Shown piece by piece: positions 1-9,000 of a stretch of DNA of 24,906 nucleotides. Positions within the stretch are counted from its first letter, which is position 1; each line of letters begins with the position of its first letter. The stretch spans positions 1 through 24,906 of the forward strand of contig CAYVCY010000014.1 in assembly GCA_964450265.1 (NCBI GenBank), given 5' to 3'. This stretch comes from JAEZJZ01 sp964450265 (lineage in GTDB: Bacteria > Bacillota > UBA994 > UBA5500). Under the pieces are notes generated by a model, which did not search any database, was not told the DNA's origin, and saw nothing but the letters and a program-made list of their open reading frames with translations. The position numbers and the translations under genes were made by a program.

Positions 1-1
1 C

Positions 2-43
2 GAAGAGTCGCTGGAGAAGATCTTCTTGGGGTTGACGGAATAA
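2..43 (+). CDS. ABC transporter ATP-binding protein, C-terminal end (partial)
   Basis: Only the last 13 codons are in the window, reading EESLEKIFLGLTE before the TAA stop. An 'LE.(I/V)F..LT' ending is typical of ABC-2 exporter ATPases. The stop codon shares its last base with the ATG of the next gene (TAATG), a sign of translational coupling. The next gene is a multispanning membrane protein, so this is probably its ATPase partner. No catalytic motif is visible here, so the call rests on the tail and the context. Confidence 0.6.
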   Translation, partial: EESLEKIFLGLTE

Positions 44-1716
44 TGGGACTATTACTTAAGCTGATTGTAGTCAGCCTGAAGACCACCTTTGGGCTGTCAG
101 CAATGAAAGATAAATATCTCAAGCGCAGGCAGGATCTTTGGCAACCTCTGTTGATCGGCTTTGCCCTAATCACCGGCTTTGGCACCTTCGCCTATTTCTT
201 CATGCAGGTGGCCTATTCGCTGGTACAAGTGGGTGACGCCTACGGCCAACCAGAGATCGTCTATACCATAGCCATCCTGGGGACTCAGTTGCTGATGTTG
301 GTCATGGGCTTGATTCTGATCATCTCTGCCTTTTATTTCTCCAACGACCTCACCATTCTGATCCCCTTGCCGATTAAGCCGGCTTATATCGTCACTGCCA
401 AGCTGGCCACCGTGGTGGTCAACGAATACCTGACCAGCCTGTTCCTGTTTGTGCCGGCAGTGCTGGCCTTCACCCGACTGATCGGAGCTTCGGTGACTCA
501 TTTTGCCTCCGTGTTGGTGGTATTTCTGCTCACCCCGATTCTGCCTCTGGTGATTGCTTCCCTGGCCGCTCTAGCGCTGATGAGGGTGATCAACCGCAGA
601 CACCGGGACACGCTGATGATTGTGGCATCCCTGCTGTTCGTGATCGTCATTCTAGGCGTCAATTTCTCTATGCAATCAGCGGTAGGTGACGGCGATCCTC
701 AGGAGCTGTTGCGGCATTTGATCTCCTCCCGCTATGGCCTCTTGGAGGCCATTGGAAATCGTTTTCCCCCGGCCATTTGGGCTACCAAGGCCATCGCCCA
801 GGCAGGCAGTGTAGAAGGTTGGGCCAATCTGCTCGGCTTCGTGGCGGCGACTGGAGTCGGTGTGGTCGCATTATTCTTGCTTTCCAGCAGGCTGTTTTAC
901 GCCGGCCTGATCGGGGGCGATGAAGCGCCGTCCCGCAATAAGCGCCTTACTGAGCGGCAATGGCAAGCCCGTACCGCTCGAAATAGCGTCTTCTCGGCAC
1001 TCTTCTGGCGGGAATGGAAACTGTTCCTGCGCACACCGGTGTTCGCCCTCAACGGATTCCTAGGTGCCCTGATCATGCCGATAGCCATAATCCTTCCGCT
1101 GATCGCACAAGGCCAACTGGGCCAGCTATTGTCCGCAATTGAAACCGGCCAAGGGGCTTTGATCGCCACCCTGGCTGTCGCTGCGATGATCATCTTCATG
1201 GGCTCCATCAACACCATCACCAGCACCAGCGTTTCCCGGGAGGGCAAGTTTTTCTACATCTCCAAGATGATCCCGGTGGCACCGGAACTACAGGCCAGGG
1301 CAAAGATGTTGCACGGGTTGATCGGCGCAATAATCAGCGCTATACCGATCTTGATTACCTATGGGATAGTCGTCAAGCCTAGCCTGCTACGTCTGCTGGC
1401 CGCGACACTGATCGGCCTTAGCGGCACCGTCATGGGAATGGCGTTTGGCTTGTACATCGATATGCGTATGCCAAAACTGCAGTGGACCAACCCGCAGCAG
1501 GCGGTGAAGCAAAACCTAAACGCGGTCATTCCGATGTTTCTGATCATGTTGGTGCTCGGGTTGGTGGCCCTGTTCACCTTCTGGCTGGTTACCAGCGGTA
1601 TGGATGAGTTATTGCTTTATCTCACGTTATTGCTGCTCTTCGTGGTTCCCGGCTTGCTGCTTTATCGGTTCACCGTGGGTGCCGCAAAGAGACTTTACAA
1701 CCGCGTGGATATCTAG
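43..1716 (+). CDS. Putative ABC-2 type exporter membrane subunit
   Basis: This 557-residue protein is almost wholly membrane-embedded. Hydrophobic segments cluster at about residues 35-60, 72-98, 130-150, 155-185 and 190-210, then at 262-285, 335-360 and 370-395, and at the C-terminus (about 425-475 and 495-550). A basic soluble stretch (about 300-325, SRNKRLTERQWQARTARN) separates the two halves. The size and the two-half layout fit large clostridial ABC exporter permeases of the kind Pfam calls a putative ATP-binding cassette membrane protein; I cannot run the match. The ATG overlaps the stop of the upstream ATPase fragment by one base, so the two are co-translated and probably form one exporter. 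The substrate cannot be told from sequence. The stop is followed by a multi-hairpin repeat. Confidence 0.75.
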   Translation: MGLLLKLIVVSLKTTFGLSAMKDKYLKRRQDLWQPLLIGFALITGFGTFAYFFMQVAYSLVQVGDAYGQPEIVYTIAILGTQLLMLVMGLILIISAFYFSNDLTILIPLPIKPAYIVTAKLATVVVNEYLTSLFLFVPAVLAFTRLIGASVTHFASVLVVFLLTPILPLVIASLAALALMRVINRRHRDTLMIVASLLFVIVILGVNFSMQSAVGDGDPQELLRHLISSRYGLLEAIGNRFPPAIWATKAIAQAGSVEGWANLLGFVAATGVGVVALFLLSSRLFYAGLIGGDEAPSRNKRLTERQWQARTARNSVFSALFWREWKLFLRTPVFALNGFLGALIMPIAIILPLIAQGQLGQLLSAIETGQGALIATLAVAAMIIFMGSINTITSTSVSREGKFFYISKMIPVAPELQARAKMLHGLIGAIISAIPILITYGIVVKPSLLRLLAATLIGLSGTVMGMAFGLYIDMRMPKLQWTNPQQAVKQNLNAVIPMFLIMLVLGLVALFTFWLVTSGMDELLLYLTLLLLFVVPGLLLYRFTVGAAKRLYNRVDI

Positions 1717-1724
1717 CGGTGGGA

Positions 1725-1831
1725 ACTTCTCTCCCTCCGTCATGGCTTACGCCATGCCACCTCCCTCGTCAGAGGGAGGCAAGTCTTGGCCCCCTCGCGG
1801 AGGGGGCTGTCACGAAGTGACTGGGGGAGTC
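1725..1831. repeat. Dispersed multi-hairpin palindromic element
   Basis: Four hairpins follow one another: CATGGC/GCCATG (1741-1746 with 1751-1756), CCTCCCTC/GAGGGAGG (1760-1767 with 1772-1779), GCCCCCTC/GAGGGGGC (1789-1796 with 1800-1807) and GTCAC/GTGAC (1809-1813 with 1817-1821). The outer ends are imperfect inverted repeats of each other (CTCCCTCCGTCA against CTCCCCCAGTCA). From memory, elements with this 'GGAGGTGGCA...GACGGAGGG' pattern are scattered through many Bacillota genomes as MITE-like units. It fills nearly the whole gap between two convergent genes, so it may also serve as their transcript end. No transposase is nearby. Confidence 0.7.
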
Positions 1832-2680
1832 CTACATGCCTTGCAGCAGCATCACTATTCCCACGGCTGCACTAGAGATATTTGCCAGCACAGCGTACCA
1901 GACACGCCGTTTGCGGCTGTGCTCTTTCAGCAGGGTGGCGTAGGCAATTGCTTCGGCCACGATGACCACCACTTCCAGCGGTATCAGCAGCAACAGGGCG
2001 GCCAGTGAGCCGCCTTTAATCAAGGTGGTGCCCAACGCAGCGGTCAAAAACAGCTGGGTGGCGAAATTCACTGCCAAGAAAGGTTTCCAGCTACGACGCA
2101 GCGAGAACCGAAATAGCAGCAAGATCAGGCATTCAATCAATAGAGTAGGGAGTAACGTAGACCCAAACTGCTTCAGGTAAACCATCGTTAAGCTCTGCTG
2201 ATGCACAGCGTTAGTGGCGTAATCGTAAGTGATCGTCTCTTGAAACGCCTTGCGGTCTATCTCCCGCGAGATGACCAGCTGGTTGTCGGGGGTAAGCAGG
2301 ACCAGCTTAAAGTTCGTAGGCACGCCCAGATAGCTAAAGACATGGTGCATTTCATCCCCTACCGGCTGCCCGACCAGTTTGCCGAACAGCGGTACCCGGG
2401 TTCCTTTGATCAGGGCAGGAATGCGCCCGTCCTCATCGTATTCTTCCAACAGGGCCAATTTGGCCGGATCGTACTCTGACAGGTCGTGTAGATTGGTGTA
2501 GGTGTGTCCGTCTGGCTTGGCAATCAGCAAATCCAGATAGTAGAGGCCCTCTGGTGCATTCTGTACAACGATGGTCAGTCTCGGTTTGGGGCCAATATCT
2601 GCCTGTGCCGGTGCAGGGATCAGGACTAGCAAGACCAGCAGAAATGTAGCTATCCGTGAAAGGCTCGTTTTCAGGTGCAT
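1832..2680 (-). CDS. Exported multispanning membrane protein of unknown function
   Basis: 282 residues. A clear signal peptide (residues 1-27, basic start, hydrophobic core, APAQA then D) is followed by an outside domain of about 140 residues that begins DIGPKPRLTI. Four hydrophobic segments close the protein, at about 170-192, 202-222, 226-252 and 262-280. I recall an 'ADIGPKP' junction in unnamed clostridial membrane proteins, but I know no function for them. The start is secure: ATG preceded by GGGGGAGG with good spacing. It lies 82 bases after the MATE pump on the same strand and may be co-transcribed with it; a five-pair GCAGC/GCTGC hairpin followed by TCTTTT lies between them and could attenuate read-through. 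The last codons abut the hairpin repeat. Confidence 0.7.
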   Translation of the reverse strand: MHLKTSLSRIATFLLVLLVLIPAPAQADIGPKPRLTIVVQNAPEGLYYLDLLIAKPDGHTYTNLHDLSEYDPAKLALLEEYDEDGRIPALIKGTRVPLFGKLVGQPVGDEMHHVFSYLGVPTNFKLVLLTPDNQLVISREIDRKAFQETITYDYATNAVHQQSLTMVYLKQFGSTLLPTLLIECLILLLFRFSLRRSWKPFLAVNFATQLFLTAALGTTLIKGGSLAALLLLIPLEVVVIVAEAIAYATLLKEHSRKRRVWYAVLANISSAAVGIVMLLQGM

Positions 2681-2762
2681 TGATATCCTCCCCCTTAAAA
2701 GACGCAGCTATTGCTGCTGGCCGATCTGACTTAGCTGGAACTGGTACACAGTCAGCCAAATA

Positions 2763-4148
2763 CTAAACGCTGATCCCTTTCCATTTGCCCTGCCAGTAGC
2801 GGATGCCGAATATAGCGGCTCGTACTATTTGATCTGAGGCCATGCCAATCCAAGCGCCGACTAGGCCCCAGTTGAGCAGCCTGACAAAGATGAAGGCCAG
2901 CCCGAGACGAGCGATCCAGACACTGAGGCCAGTACCCCACATCACATATTTGACATCGCCTGCGCCACGTAGAGCTCCGGCTGTCACCCGAGCTACAGCC
3001 ATGAACGGCAACGCCAGCGCCATGGTGCGCAAGGCAGAAGCGGCTGCGGCGATTACTTCCGGTTCATCAGTGAAAAAGCGGGCGGCAGGCACAGCAAAGG
3101 TAAACAGCGATACTCCCACCACGGTCATGAAGCCTACTCCTAAGTAGAGGGTTAACCACCCTGCCCGATTGGCCACTTCCGGTTGTTTTGCCCCTAGGTT
3201 CTGGCCCACCAACGTGGTGGCCGCCACCGCAAAACCGAAACCAGGCATCACAGCGAGGGAGTCGGCCCGCATGGCGATCTGGTGGGCAGCGTACATGTTC
3301 GTGCCCAGGCCGGTGACGATCGTGGTGAAGAAAACCTGGGCTCCGCGCATCATCACCTGTTCCACTGCCGCCGGAATGCCTACATTCAAGATCCTCTTAA
3401 TAGTGGGGAAGTGCAGGCGGTAGCTGTCCCAAAGCTTTAGCTTGATGCTTGCTTTGCCAGACATGAGCACGCGCAACATGATCACCGAGCCGACGGCTCT
3501 GGCAGCCATGGTGGCGAAGCCGGCCCCGGCGGTGCCCATGTTCGGCATGCCTAGATTGCCGAAGATAAATAACCAGTTGAGACCGATGTTGATCAGGTTG
3601 ATGGTTGCGTTGGCGTATAGGGAAGTGAGCGTATCCCCGCAACCCCGTAGGATGCCGGTGGTGGTCATCACTATGATCGCGAACAGGACGGATATGGCCT
3701 TCCAGCGCATATATCCTAAGCCAGTAACAACTACGTCTTCTTCAGCGCCTAAGAGTCGCATTCCGGCCGCTGGGAACAAAACTCCCAGAACAACAATGAC
3801 AAGGGCAATCAGAATAGAGACAATCAAGGATTGTCGGGCGGCCCTAGTCGCCCCTGGCAGGTCATCCGCTCCAACCAGGCGGGCAACAAGCACAGTGGTA
3901 CCGGTGCGCATGGCGGCAAAGACGGTCATCGCCAACATTGTAATCTGGTTGCAGAGGCCGACGGCAGCGATTGAGGCCGGACCTAGGCGGCCGACCATCG
4001 CCACGTCGGCGATACCGACTGTCGCTTGCATGGCCATTTCCAGGATCACTGGCCAAGCGAGGAGCAACACGGCTTTTAGCAGGTTGTCTTGGGATAGTCT
4101 GGCTAATTCAGATTTTCGATCTGGTTTCCGACTGGGAACTACCGCCAA
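2763..4148 (-). CDS. MATE family multidrug/sodium efflux transporter
   Basis: About 461 residues with twelve hydrophobic segments arranged as two similar halves, the hallmark of MATE antiporters, which export cationic drugs or metabolites in exchange for Na+ or H+. Recognisable family features are the N-terminal LAWPVILEMAMQA, the GxxxTG.LRGCGDT region near residue 160, NIGLNWLFIFG, and the second-half VGQNLGAKQPE and GALRGAGD motifs. A GTG start at 4157 would overlap the GGGAG ribosome site; the TTG at 4148 sits eight bases after it and gives MAVVPSRKPDRK, so I prefer TTG. The upstream region carries a TGAATA/TATTCA inverted repeat that may bind a regulator. The membrane protein at 1832-2680 follows on the same strand. 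The substrate is unknown. Confidence 0.92.
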   Translation of the reverse strand: MAVVPSRKPDRKSELARLSQDNLLKAVLLLAWPVILEMAMQATVGIADVAMVGRLGPASIAAVGLCNQITMLAMTVFAAMRTGTTVLVARLVGADDLPGATRAARQSLIVSILIALVIVVLGVLFPAAGMRLLGAEEDVVVTGLGYMRWKAISVLFAIIVMTTTGILRGCGDTLTSLYANATINLINIGLNWLFIFGNLGMPNMGTAGAGFATMAARAVGSVIMLRVLMSGKASIKLKLWDSYRLHFPTIKRILNVGIPAAVEQVMMRGAQVFFTTIVTGLGTNMYAAHQIAMRADSLAVMPGFGFAVAATTLVGQNLGAKQPEVANRAGWLTLYLGVGFMTVVGVSLFTFAVPAARFFTDEPEVIAAAASALRTMALALPFMAVARVTAGALRGAGDVKYVMWGTGLSVWIARLGLAFIFVRLLNWGLVGAWIGMASDQIVRAAIFGIRYWQGKWKGISV

Positions 4149-4176
4149 TAATACCACTCCCTAAAATTCTTTAGTA

Positions 4177-4192
4177 TGAATATCTTTATTCA
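4177..4192. promoter_or_regulatory. Inverted repeat, possible operator of the MATE gene
   Basis: TGAATA-TCTT-TATTCA is a perfect six-base inverted repeat with a four-base spacer, about 29 bases upstream of the MATE start and close to where its promoter should lie. It is in the divergent region between the MATE gene and the GNAT gene and could act on either. No strong -10/-35 pair is evident. A/T-rich palindromes of this size also occur by chance. Confidence 0.3.
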
Positions 4193-4291
4193 AGATCAAA
4201 CAGCAAATTCCTGCCACCGGCTAGCTACTGGCGCGATTGGGACAGTGTGGCGGCGGGTATCCCACTAACCGGCAGAAAGGGCGAGATTGCT

Positions 4292-4810
4292 ATGGATTAC
4301 TGGATGAAGACGGCTCGGCTAGGGTTTTCCCGCTGGACTGCAAGGGCTCTGGCTCTGGCTCAGCGGCTATGGGGCAACCCCTCTGTAACTCGGTACATCT
4401 CTCGCACCGGAGGCTTCACAGACGAGGAAGTGGTCTCGCGGCTGCAAGCAGAGATCGATCAGCAGCAAGCGCACGGGCTGCAATACTGGCCCGTCTTTTT
4501 GCAGGAGGGCGAGCTTTTCGTCGGCTGTTGTGGCCTGCGTCCCTACCCCGGCGAACCGGATTGTGCCGAGCTGGGTGCTCATCTGCTGCCCCAATACTGG
4601 CGTCAGGGCCTGGCCACCGAGGCTAGTAGGGTGGTGATCGCTTATGCCTTTCAGCGGCTGGACCTGCGAGCTCTGGTGGCTGGGCATCATCCTGAAAACA
4701 GAGCCTCTGAACGCGCTCTCCTCCGCCTGGGTTTTGTTCGGGTAGGCCAAGAATACTATCCGCCGACTGGCCTCGATCATCCTTCCTATAGAATTGCAAG
4801 GATGGACTGA
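4292..4810 (+). CDS. GNAT family N-acetyltransferase (RimJ/RimL-like)
   Basis: 172 residues from the ATG at 4292, which gives the usual family opening MDYWMKTARLGFSRW. An in-frame GTG at 4247 would add 15 residues unlike the family, so I reject it. The acetyl-CoA-binding motif A reads QYWRQGLATEASRVVIAYAF (about residues 103-122), and motif B includes HPENRASERALLRLGFVRVG (about 132-151). The closest recognisable group is the RimJ/RimL-type acetyltransferases, whose substrates range from ribosomal protein N-termini to small amines. The usual acidic 'DD' after the first strand is replaced (RWTARALALA). It stands alone between the divergent MATE gene and the MarR operon, and the substrate cannot be predicted. 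The ribosome site is weak (AAAGGGCGAG). Confidence 0.85.
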   Translation: MDYWMKTARLGFSRWTARALALAQRLWGNPSVTRYISRTGGFTDEEVVSRLQAEIDQQQAHGLQYWPVFLQEGELFVGCCGLRPYPGEPDCAELGAHLLPQYWRQGLATEASRVVIAYAFQRLDLRALVAGHHPENRASERALLRLGFVRVGQEYYPPTGLDHPSYRIARMD

Positions 4811-4848
4811 GCAGTCCCGCCCTCCAATCTAAAATTTCTAGTTTGTGA

Positions 4849-4877
4849 TTGAGCTATATTCGCAATCGAGGTATAAT
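4849..4877 (+). promoter_or_regulatory. Sigma-A-type promoter of the MarR-ABC operon
   Basis: The -35 box TTGAGC (4849-4854) and a perfect -10 box TATAAT (4872-4877) are separated by exactly 17 bases. Transcription should start near 4884. That leaves a 5' leader of about 53 bases before the GTG at 4937 with its GGAGGT site and rules out the GTG at 4883 as a normal start. This is the clearest promoter in the window. Confidence 0.75.
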
Positions 4878-4884
4878 ACATAGT

Positions 4885-4897
4885 GTTAATTATTGAC
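4885..4897. promoter_or_regulatory. Candidate MarR operator over the transcription start
   Basis: GTTAAT-T-ATTGAC is a 13-base near-perfect palindrome (five of six pairs) just downstream of the -10 box, where a repressor would block initiation. MarR proteins bind AT-rich palindromes of this kind and usually repress their own operon, so autoregulation is the natural reading. A second, weaker GATTG/CAATC pair spans the promoter spacer. Confidence 0.4.
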
Positions 4898-4936
4898 CCC
4901 TGTTTATTAAACTGGGAGAGCGGAGGTCTCTTAGAG

Positions 4937-5374
4937 GTGCGACAAACAGAGTTGCGAGATGAATTGATGGAGATGTTGGCCAGTCTCTACGAGACGGAGG
5001 CTTTCGCTGCCTTAGCAGAGTTCTTGCAGGGTGAACTGCGCATCCTGCATCATTTGTGGCGCTATAGGCAGCAGGAGATCAACCCGTCCATATTGAGCGA
5101 GAAGCTGCATGTTTCCAGATCGCGCATCACTGCCGCCCTAGCCGCCTTGCGGAAAAAGGGTTTTGTGCGGATGCAAGTCTCTGAGGAAGATCGTCGACGG
5201 ATGGTAGTGCTGCTCACTGCCCAAGGCGAGTACTCTATCCTGGAGAAGAAGCGCGCGATGGAGCGATATTTCGATCGTTTAGTCATCGGCCTGGGCGAGG
5301 AAAAGGTCTTGCAGTTGAAGCAGCTGATTGAATACTCTGTGGCCATCATGGCCGAAGAGGAGTCGTCGCGATGA
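4937..5374 (+). CDS. MarR family transcriptional regulator
   Basis: 145 residues, the normal MarR length. An N-terminal helical dimerisation region (about 1-45) is followed by the winged helix: recognition helices NPSILSEKLHVSRSRITAAL (about 49-68) and a wing ending in EEDRRRMVVLLTAQG (about 83-97), where the DRR arginines are the conserved wing residues. The GTG at 4937 is chosen because GGAGGT lies nine bases upstream and the promoter maps just before it. The stop overlaps the ATG of the ABC ATPase (ATGA), so regulator and transporter are one operon. MarR repressors placed this way usually sense the compound that the pump removes; the ligand here is unknown. Confidence 0.9.
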   Translation: MRQTELRDELMEMLASLYETEAFAALAEFLQGELRILHHLWRYRQQEINPSILSEKLHVSRSRITAALAALRKKGFVRMQVSEEDRRRMVVLLTAQGEYSILEKKRAMERYFDRLVIGLGEEKVLQLKQLIEYSVAIMAEEESSR

Positions 5375-6075
5375 GGGATTTTGTGCAGTTCCAAGACGTT
5401 TGCAAGTATTATCAGATGGGGGAGCAGCGCATAGCAGCCGCTGACAAGGTCAGCTTTACGATAGAACAGGGCGAGTTCAGCGTGATCGTCGGTCCCAGCG
5501 GGGCCGGAAAGACTACTGTTTTGAATATGCTGGGCGGCATGGATGCCTGCGATAGCGGTGTGATCCGGCTGGATGGCCAAGAGGTGAGCCGGCTGAACGA
5601 GCGCCAGCTGACCGAATATCGCCGACATCAGGTGGGTTTTGTGTTTCAGTTCTATAATCTGGTGCAGAATCTGACTGCCTTGGAGAACGTGGAACTGGCA
5701 TCGGAGATCTGCAAGAATCCGATGCCTCCGGGGCAGGTGCTGGAGCTGGTGGGGCTGTCAGAGCGGTTGCACAACTTCCCAGCCCAGCTCTCCGGTGGCG
5801 AGCAGCAACGGGTAGCGATTGCGCGGGCGTTAGCCAAGAACCCCAAGATCCTGCTCTGTGACGAGCCTACGGGGGCGTTGGATTACGATACCGGCAAGCA
5901 TATCTTGCAGTTGTTGCAGGACAGCTGCCGACAGACTGGCAAGACGGTGATCGTGATTACCCATAACCAAGCCATTACCAAGATGGCGGATCGAGTGATC
6001 CACATCAAGAATGGCAAGGTCTCGCAGGTGGAGCAGAACGCTAATCCGATGCCAGTGGAGAGGATCGAGTGGTAG
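5371..6075 (+). CDS. ABC transporter ATP-binding protein (MacB/LolD type)
   Basis: 234 residues with every ABC ATPase motif: Walker A GPSGAGKT (41-48), Q-loop VFQFYN (Gln93), signature LSGGEQQR (140-147), Walker B ILLCDEPTGALD (160-171) and the switch histidine in VIVITHN (about residue 196). The 'DEPTGALD' sequence and small size place it in the MacB/LolD/SalX branch, which pairs with FtsX-type permeases. It drives conformational work by the permease encoded immediately downstream (one base apart after the TAG at 6073-6075). It overlaps the MarR gene by four bases. Likely role: export of, or resistance to, an antimicrobial compound, or extracting something from the membrane. Confidence 0.94.
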   Translation: MRDFVQFQDVCKYYQMGEQRIAAADKVSFTIEQGEFSVIVGPSGAGKTTVLNMLGGMDACDSGVIRLDGQEVSRLNERQLTEYRRHQVGFVFQFYNLVQNLTALENVELASEICKNPMPPGQVLELVGLSERLHNFPAQLSGGEQQRVAIARALAKNPKILLCDEPTGALDYDTGKHILQLLQDSCRQTGKTVIVITHNQAITKMADRVIHIKNGKVSQVEQNANPMPVERIEW

Positions 6076-6076
6076 C

Positions 6077-9000
6077 GTGAACAAGACATACTGGAAGGCA
6101 ATGCTGCGCACCATTACCCAAAGTATGGGGCGCTTTGCAGCCATCTTCGCTATCGTCGCCCTAGGCGTGGGCTTTCTTGCTGGTCTGTTGACTGCCACGC
6201 CCGACCTGCGAGCCTCCGTAGACCGTTATTACGACCGCCAGCGCATGGCCGACGTATCCATTAAAGGGACCATGGGCCTTACCGAGGATGACCTCTCTAT
6301 AGCGGCGGCATTGGAATATGTAGATGAGATCATGCCGGCCAAGGTCACCGATGCTGTAGTCAAGACCAGCAGCAACGGCTTGCTCACGGCTCGCATCTAT
6401 GGTCTGCCTGCTCTTGTTGCTGCTGGCGGCCCAGAAGGAATCAATCAGCTGCAATTGTTGCAGGGCAGGTGGCCTGATGCCCGGGACGAGTGCCTGGTGG
6501 AGCGGAGCGACGGCCAGCTGGTGGATTTGCCTCTGGGCACAGTGTTGTCCGTCTCCCAAGACAATAACGACGATGTAAAAGACACCTACGCCAACAGCGA
6601 GTTTACCGTCGTGGGTGTGGTGGACAACTCCTTTCATTTCTCAAAGGAACGCGAGCCCAGCAGTGCCGGCAACGGCTACCTTTCCACTATTCTTTATGTG
6701 GACATGGACAGCTATCAGCTTGAGGTTTATACTGACTTCTTTCTCAGGCTGATAGGTGCCCAACGGCTGACCGCCTTCACCGAGCAGTACGAGGACCACG
6801 TGCAAGCGTTGGTCGATCGCCTGGAGCATCTGGGCAATCAGCGCTCTCAGGTACGCTATGGGGAGGTCCTGCAGGAGGGCGGAGACGAGCTGCAACGGGC
6901 GAAGGTGGAATACGCCGATGGACGGCAGTCAGCAGAGAGCGAGTTGGCCGACGCTTGGCGGGAGATCACGGCTGCTCGGCAAGAGCTGGCCGATGCCCGG
7001 AAGAAACTGGATGACGGCTATTTGGAGCTGGCCGATGCGCGGCTTACCCTAGAACAGGAGGTAGTCGATGCAGAGGCAGAACTGGTCCAGGCGGGGCTAG
7101 ATCTGGAGCAGGCGCTGTTGGAACTGCAGGACGCAGAAGAGGCCCTGGCTGACGGCATTGAAGAGTTGGAGGAGGGGCGGGAACGCTATCAGCAGGGGCT
7201 AGAGGAGTTCTTGCAGGCAGAGCAGGAGCTTTCGGATGCCCAGGCGGAATTTGACGCCGGGGAACGGGACTACCGCAGGGGTGTGTCCGAGCTCAATTCG
7301 GCCCGCAGGCAATTGGAGCAGGGGGAGGCTGATCTGGCGGGAGCGCGGCTGCAATTGGAAGCAGCCGAACAGAATTACGCAGCCGGCAAGGGACAATTGG
7401 AGGCTCAGTCCGCCCAGTTTGAGCAGTTACTGGCACCGATCCTTCTCTGGTTGCCGTATGGCACTTCGGACGAGTTGTTTCTGGCGATAGAACAGGACGA
7501 CACCGGCGCTGTAGTCGGGGCGGTAAACGGCGTACTGGCGGCGATGCGGGATGGCATTGAAGACCAGATTTCCGACCTGCAGTTGCAGCTTGCGCTGCTG
7601 GAACAATCCATTCAGAGCCTAGAGGATCTGCTCGCCGCCATCGTCGATGGTACGGCCGAGTTGCCACCTGGCAGCACGCAGGAGGGGTTGGAGGCAGAGT
7701 TGGCAGCGCTTGTCAGCCAGCAGCATGGCATCAACGCTGCGCTGGGCGTTCTGCAGGCGAATCTAGCTGCTCTGCCGGCGAGTTCCGCCCAGTTGCTCGG
7801 TTACTGGCAGGCTATCCAGCAAGGAGAGGCCNNNNNNNNNNNNNNNNNNNNNNNNNNNNNNNNNNNNNNNNNNNNNNNNNNNNNNNNNNNNNNNNNNNNN
7901 NNNNNNNNNNNNNNNNNNNNNNNNNNNNNNNTATCGGCAGGCGGAAGCCGATGTGCAGCAGGAGCTACGAGATGCCGAACAGGCCATTATTGACGCCGAA
8001 CACGACTTGGCGGCACTAGAGCCGCCCACGTGGTATGTGTTGGACCGCAACTCTACCGTCAGCTACGCCAGTTTCTCCATGAACTCGGCCAAGGTAGAGG
8101 CTATTGCCGCCGTGTTTCCAGTCTTCTTCTTATTGGTAGCTGCTTTGGTGGCGCTGACCACCATGACCCGCATGGTAGAGGAAGAACGAACTCAGATCGG
8201 CACGCTGAAGGCATTGGGCTACAGCAAGCGGGCGATACGACAGAAGTACACTGTCTACAGCGGTTTGGCTACCCTGTCCGGCTGCGTGCTTGGCCTGTTG
8301 GCCGGGTTCCGGCTATTGCCGGTAGTGATTTGGAATGCTTTCCGCACTGTCTATCATTTGCCACAATTGGTGACCTTGTTTAGTTGGTCATTTGCCCTGG
8401 CCGCTGCCTTGCTGGCTGTCGGCTGTACCATGCTGGCCACAGTGTTTGCCTGCAATCGAGTTTTGGCAGAAGAACCGGCCACATTGATGCGGCCACGGGC
8501 GCCGCAGGCAGGAAAACGGGTGTGGCTGGAACGGGTCCGCTTTATCTGGTCCAGGCTCAGCTTCAGTTATAAGTCCACCGCTCGCAATCTGGTTCGCTAT
8601 AAGAAACATTTCTATATGACCGTGGTGGGAGTTGCCGGTTGCACGGCTTTAATTCTGATCGGTTTTGGTCTGCGCGACTCGTTGGGCAGTATCGCCAACA
8701 CGCAGTTCCACGACATCTTCCGCTATGACCTCGCCGTTGGGCTGGACGAGGACAGCGCGTTGGGGCAATCTCTGCAGGATTGGCTACAAGACGGATCGCA
8801 GGTGACCGGCTTCGCTCCGGTTCAGGCAGAGATCGGGACGGCGATTACCGATGGTGCGAGTGTCGCGGCCAATATCTATGTGCCCAGAGACGAGGCAGAG
8901 CTACGGCAGATGGTCAGTTTGCGGGACAGAAAAGCGCAGCAGGAGTTGACCTTCGACCGCTGGTCAGTGATCTGCAGCGAGAGATTGGCCGAAGAGCTGT

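Noticed and set aside
3442..4164. Long plus-strand open frame opposite the MATE gene
   Set aside because: It is a shadow of the MATE coding strand in GC-rich DNA, with an implausible composition rich in Pro, Arg and Thr.
7763..8050. Frameshift in the FtsX permease
   Set aside because: The frame difference comes only from the arbitrary 100-N filler; both flanks are in good coding frame up to the gap.
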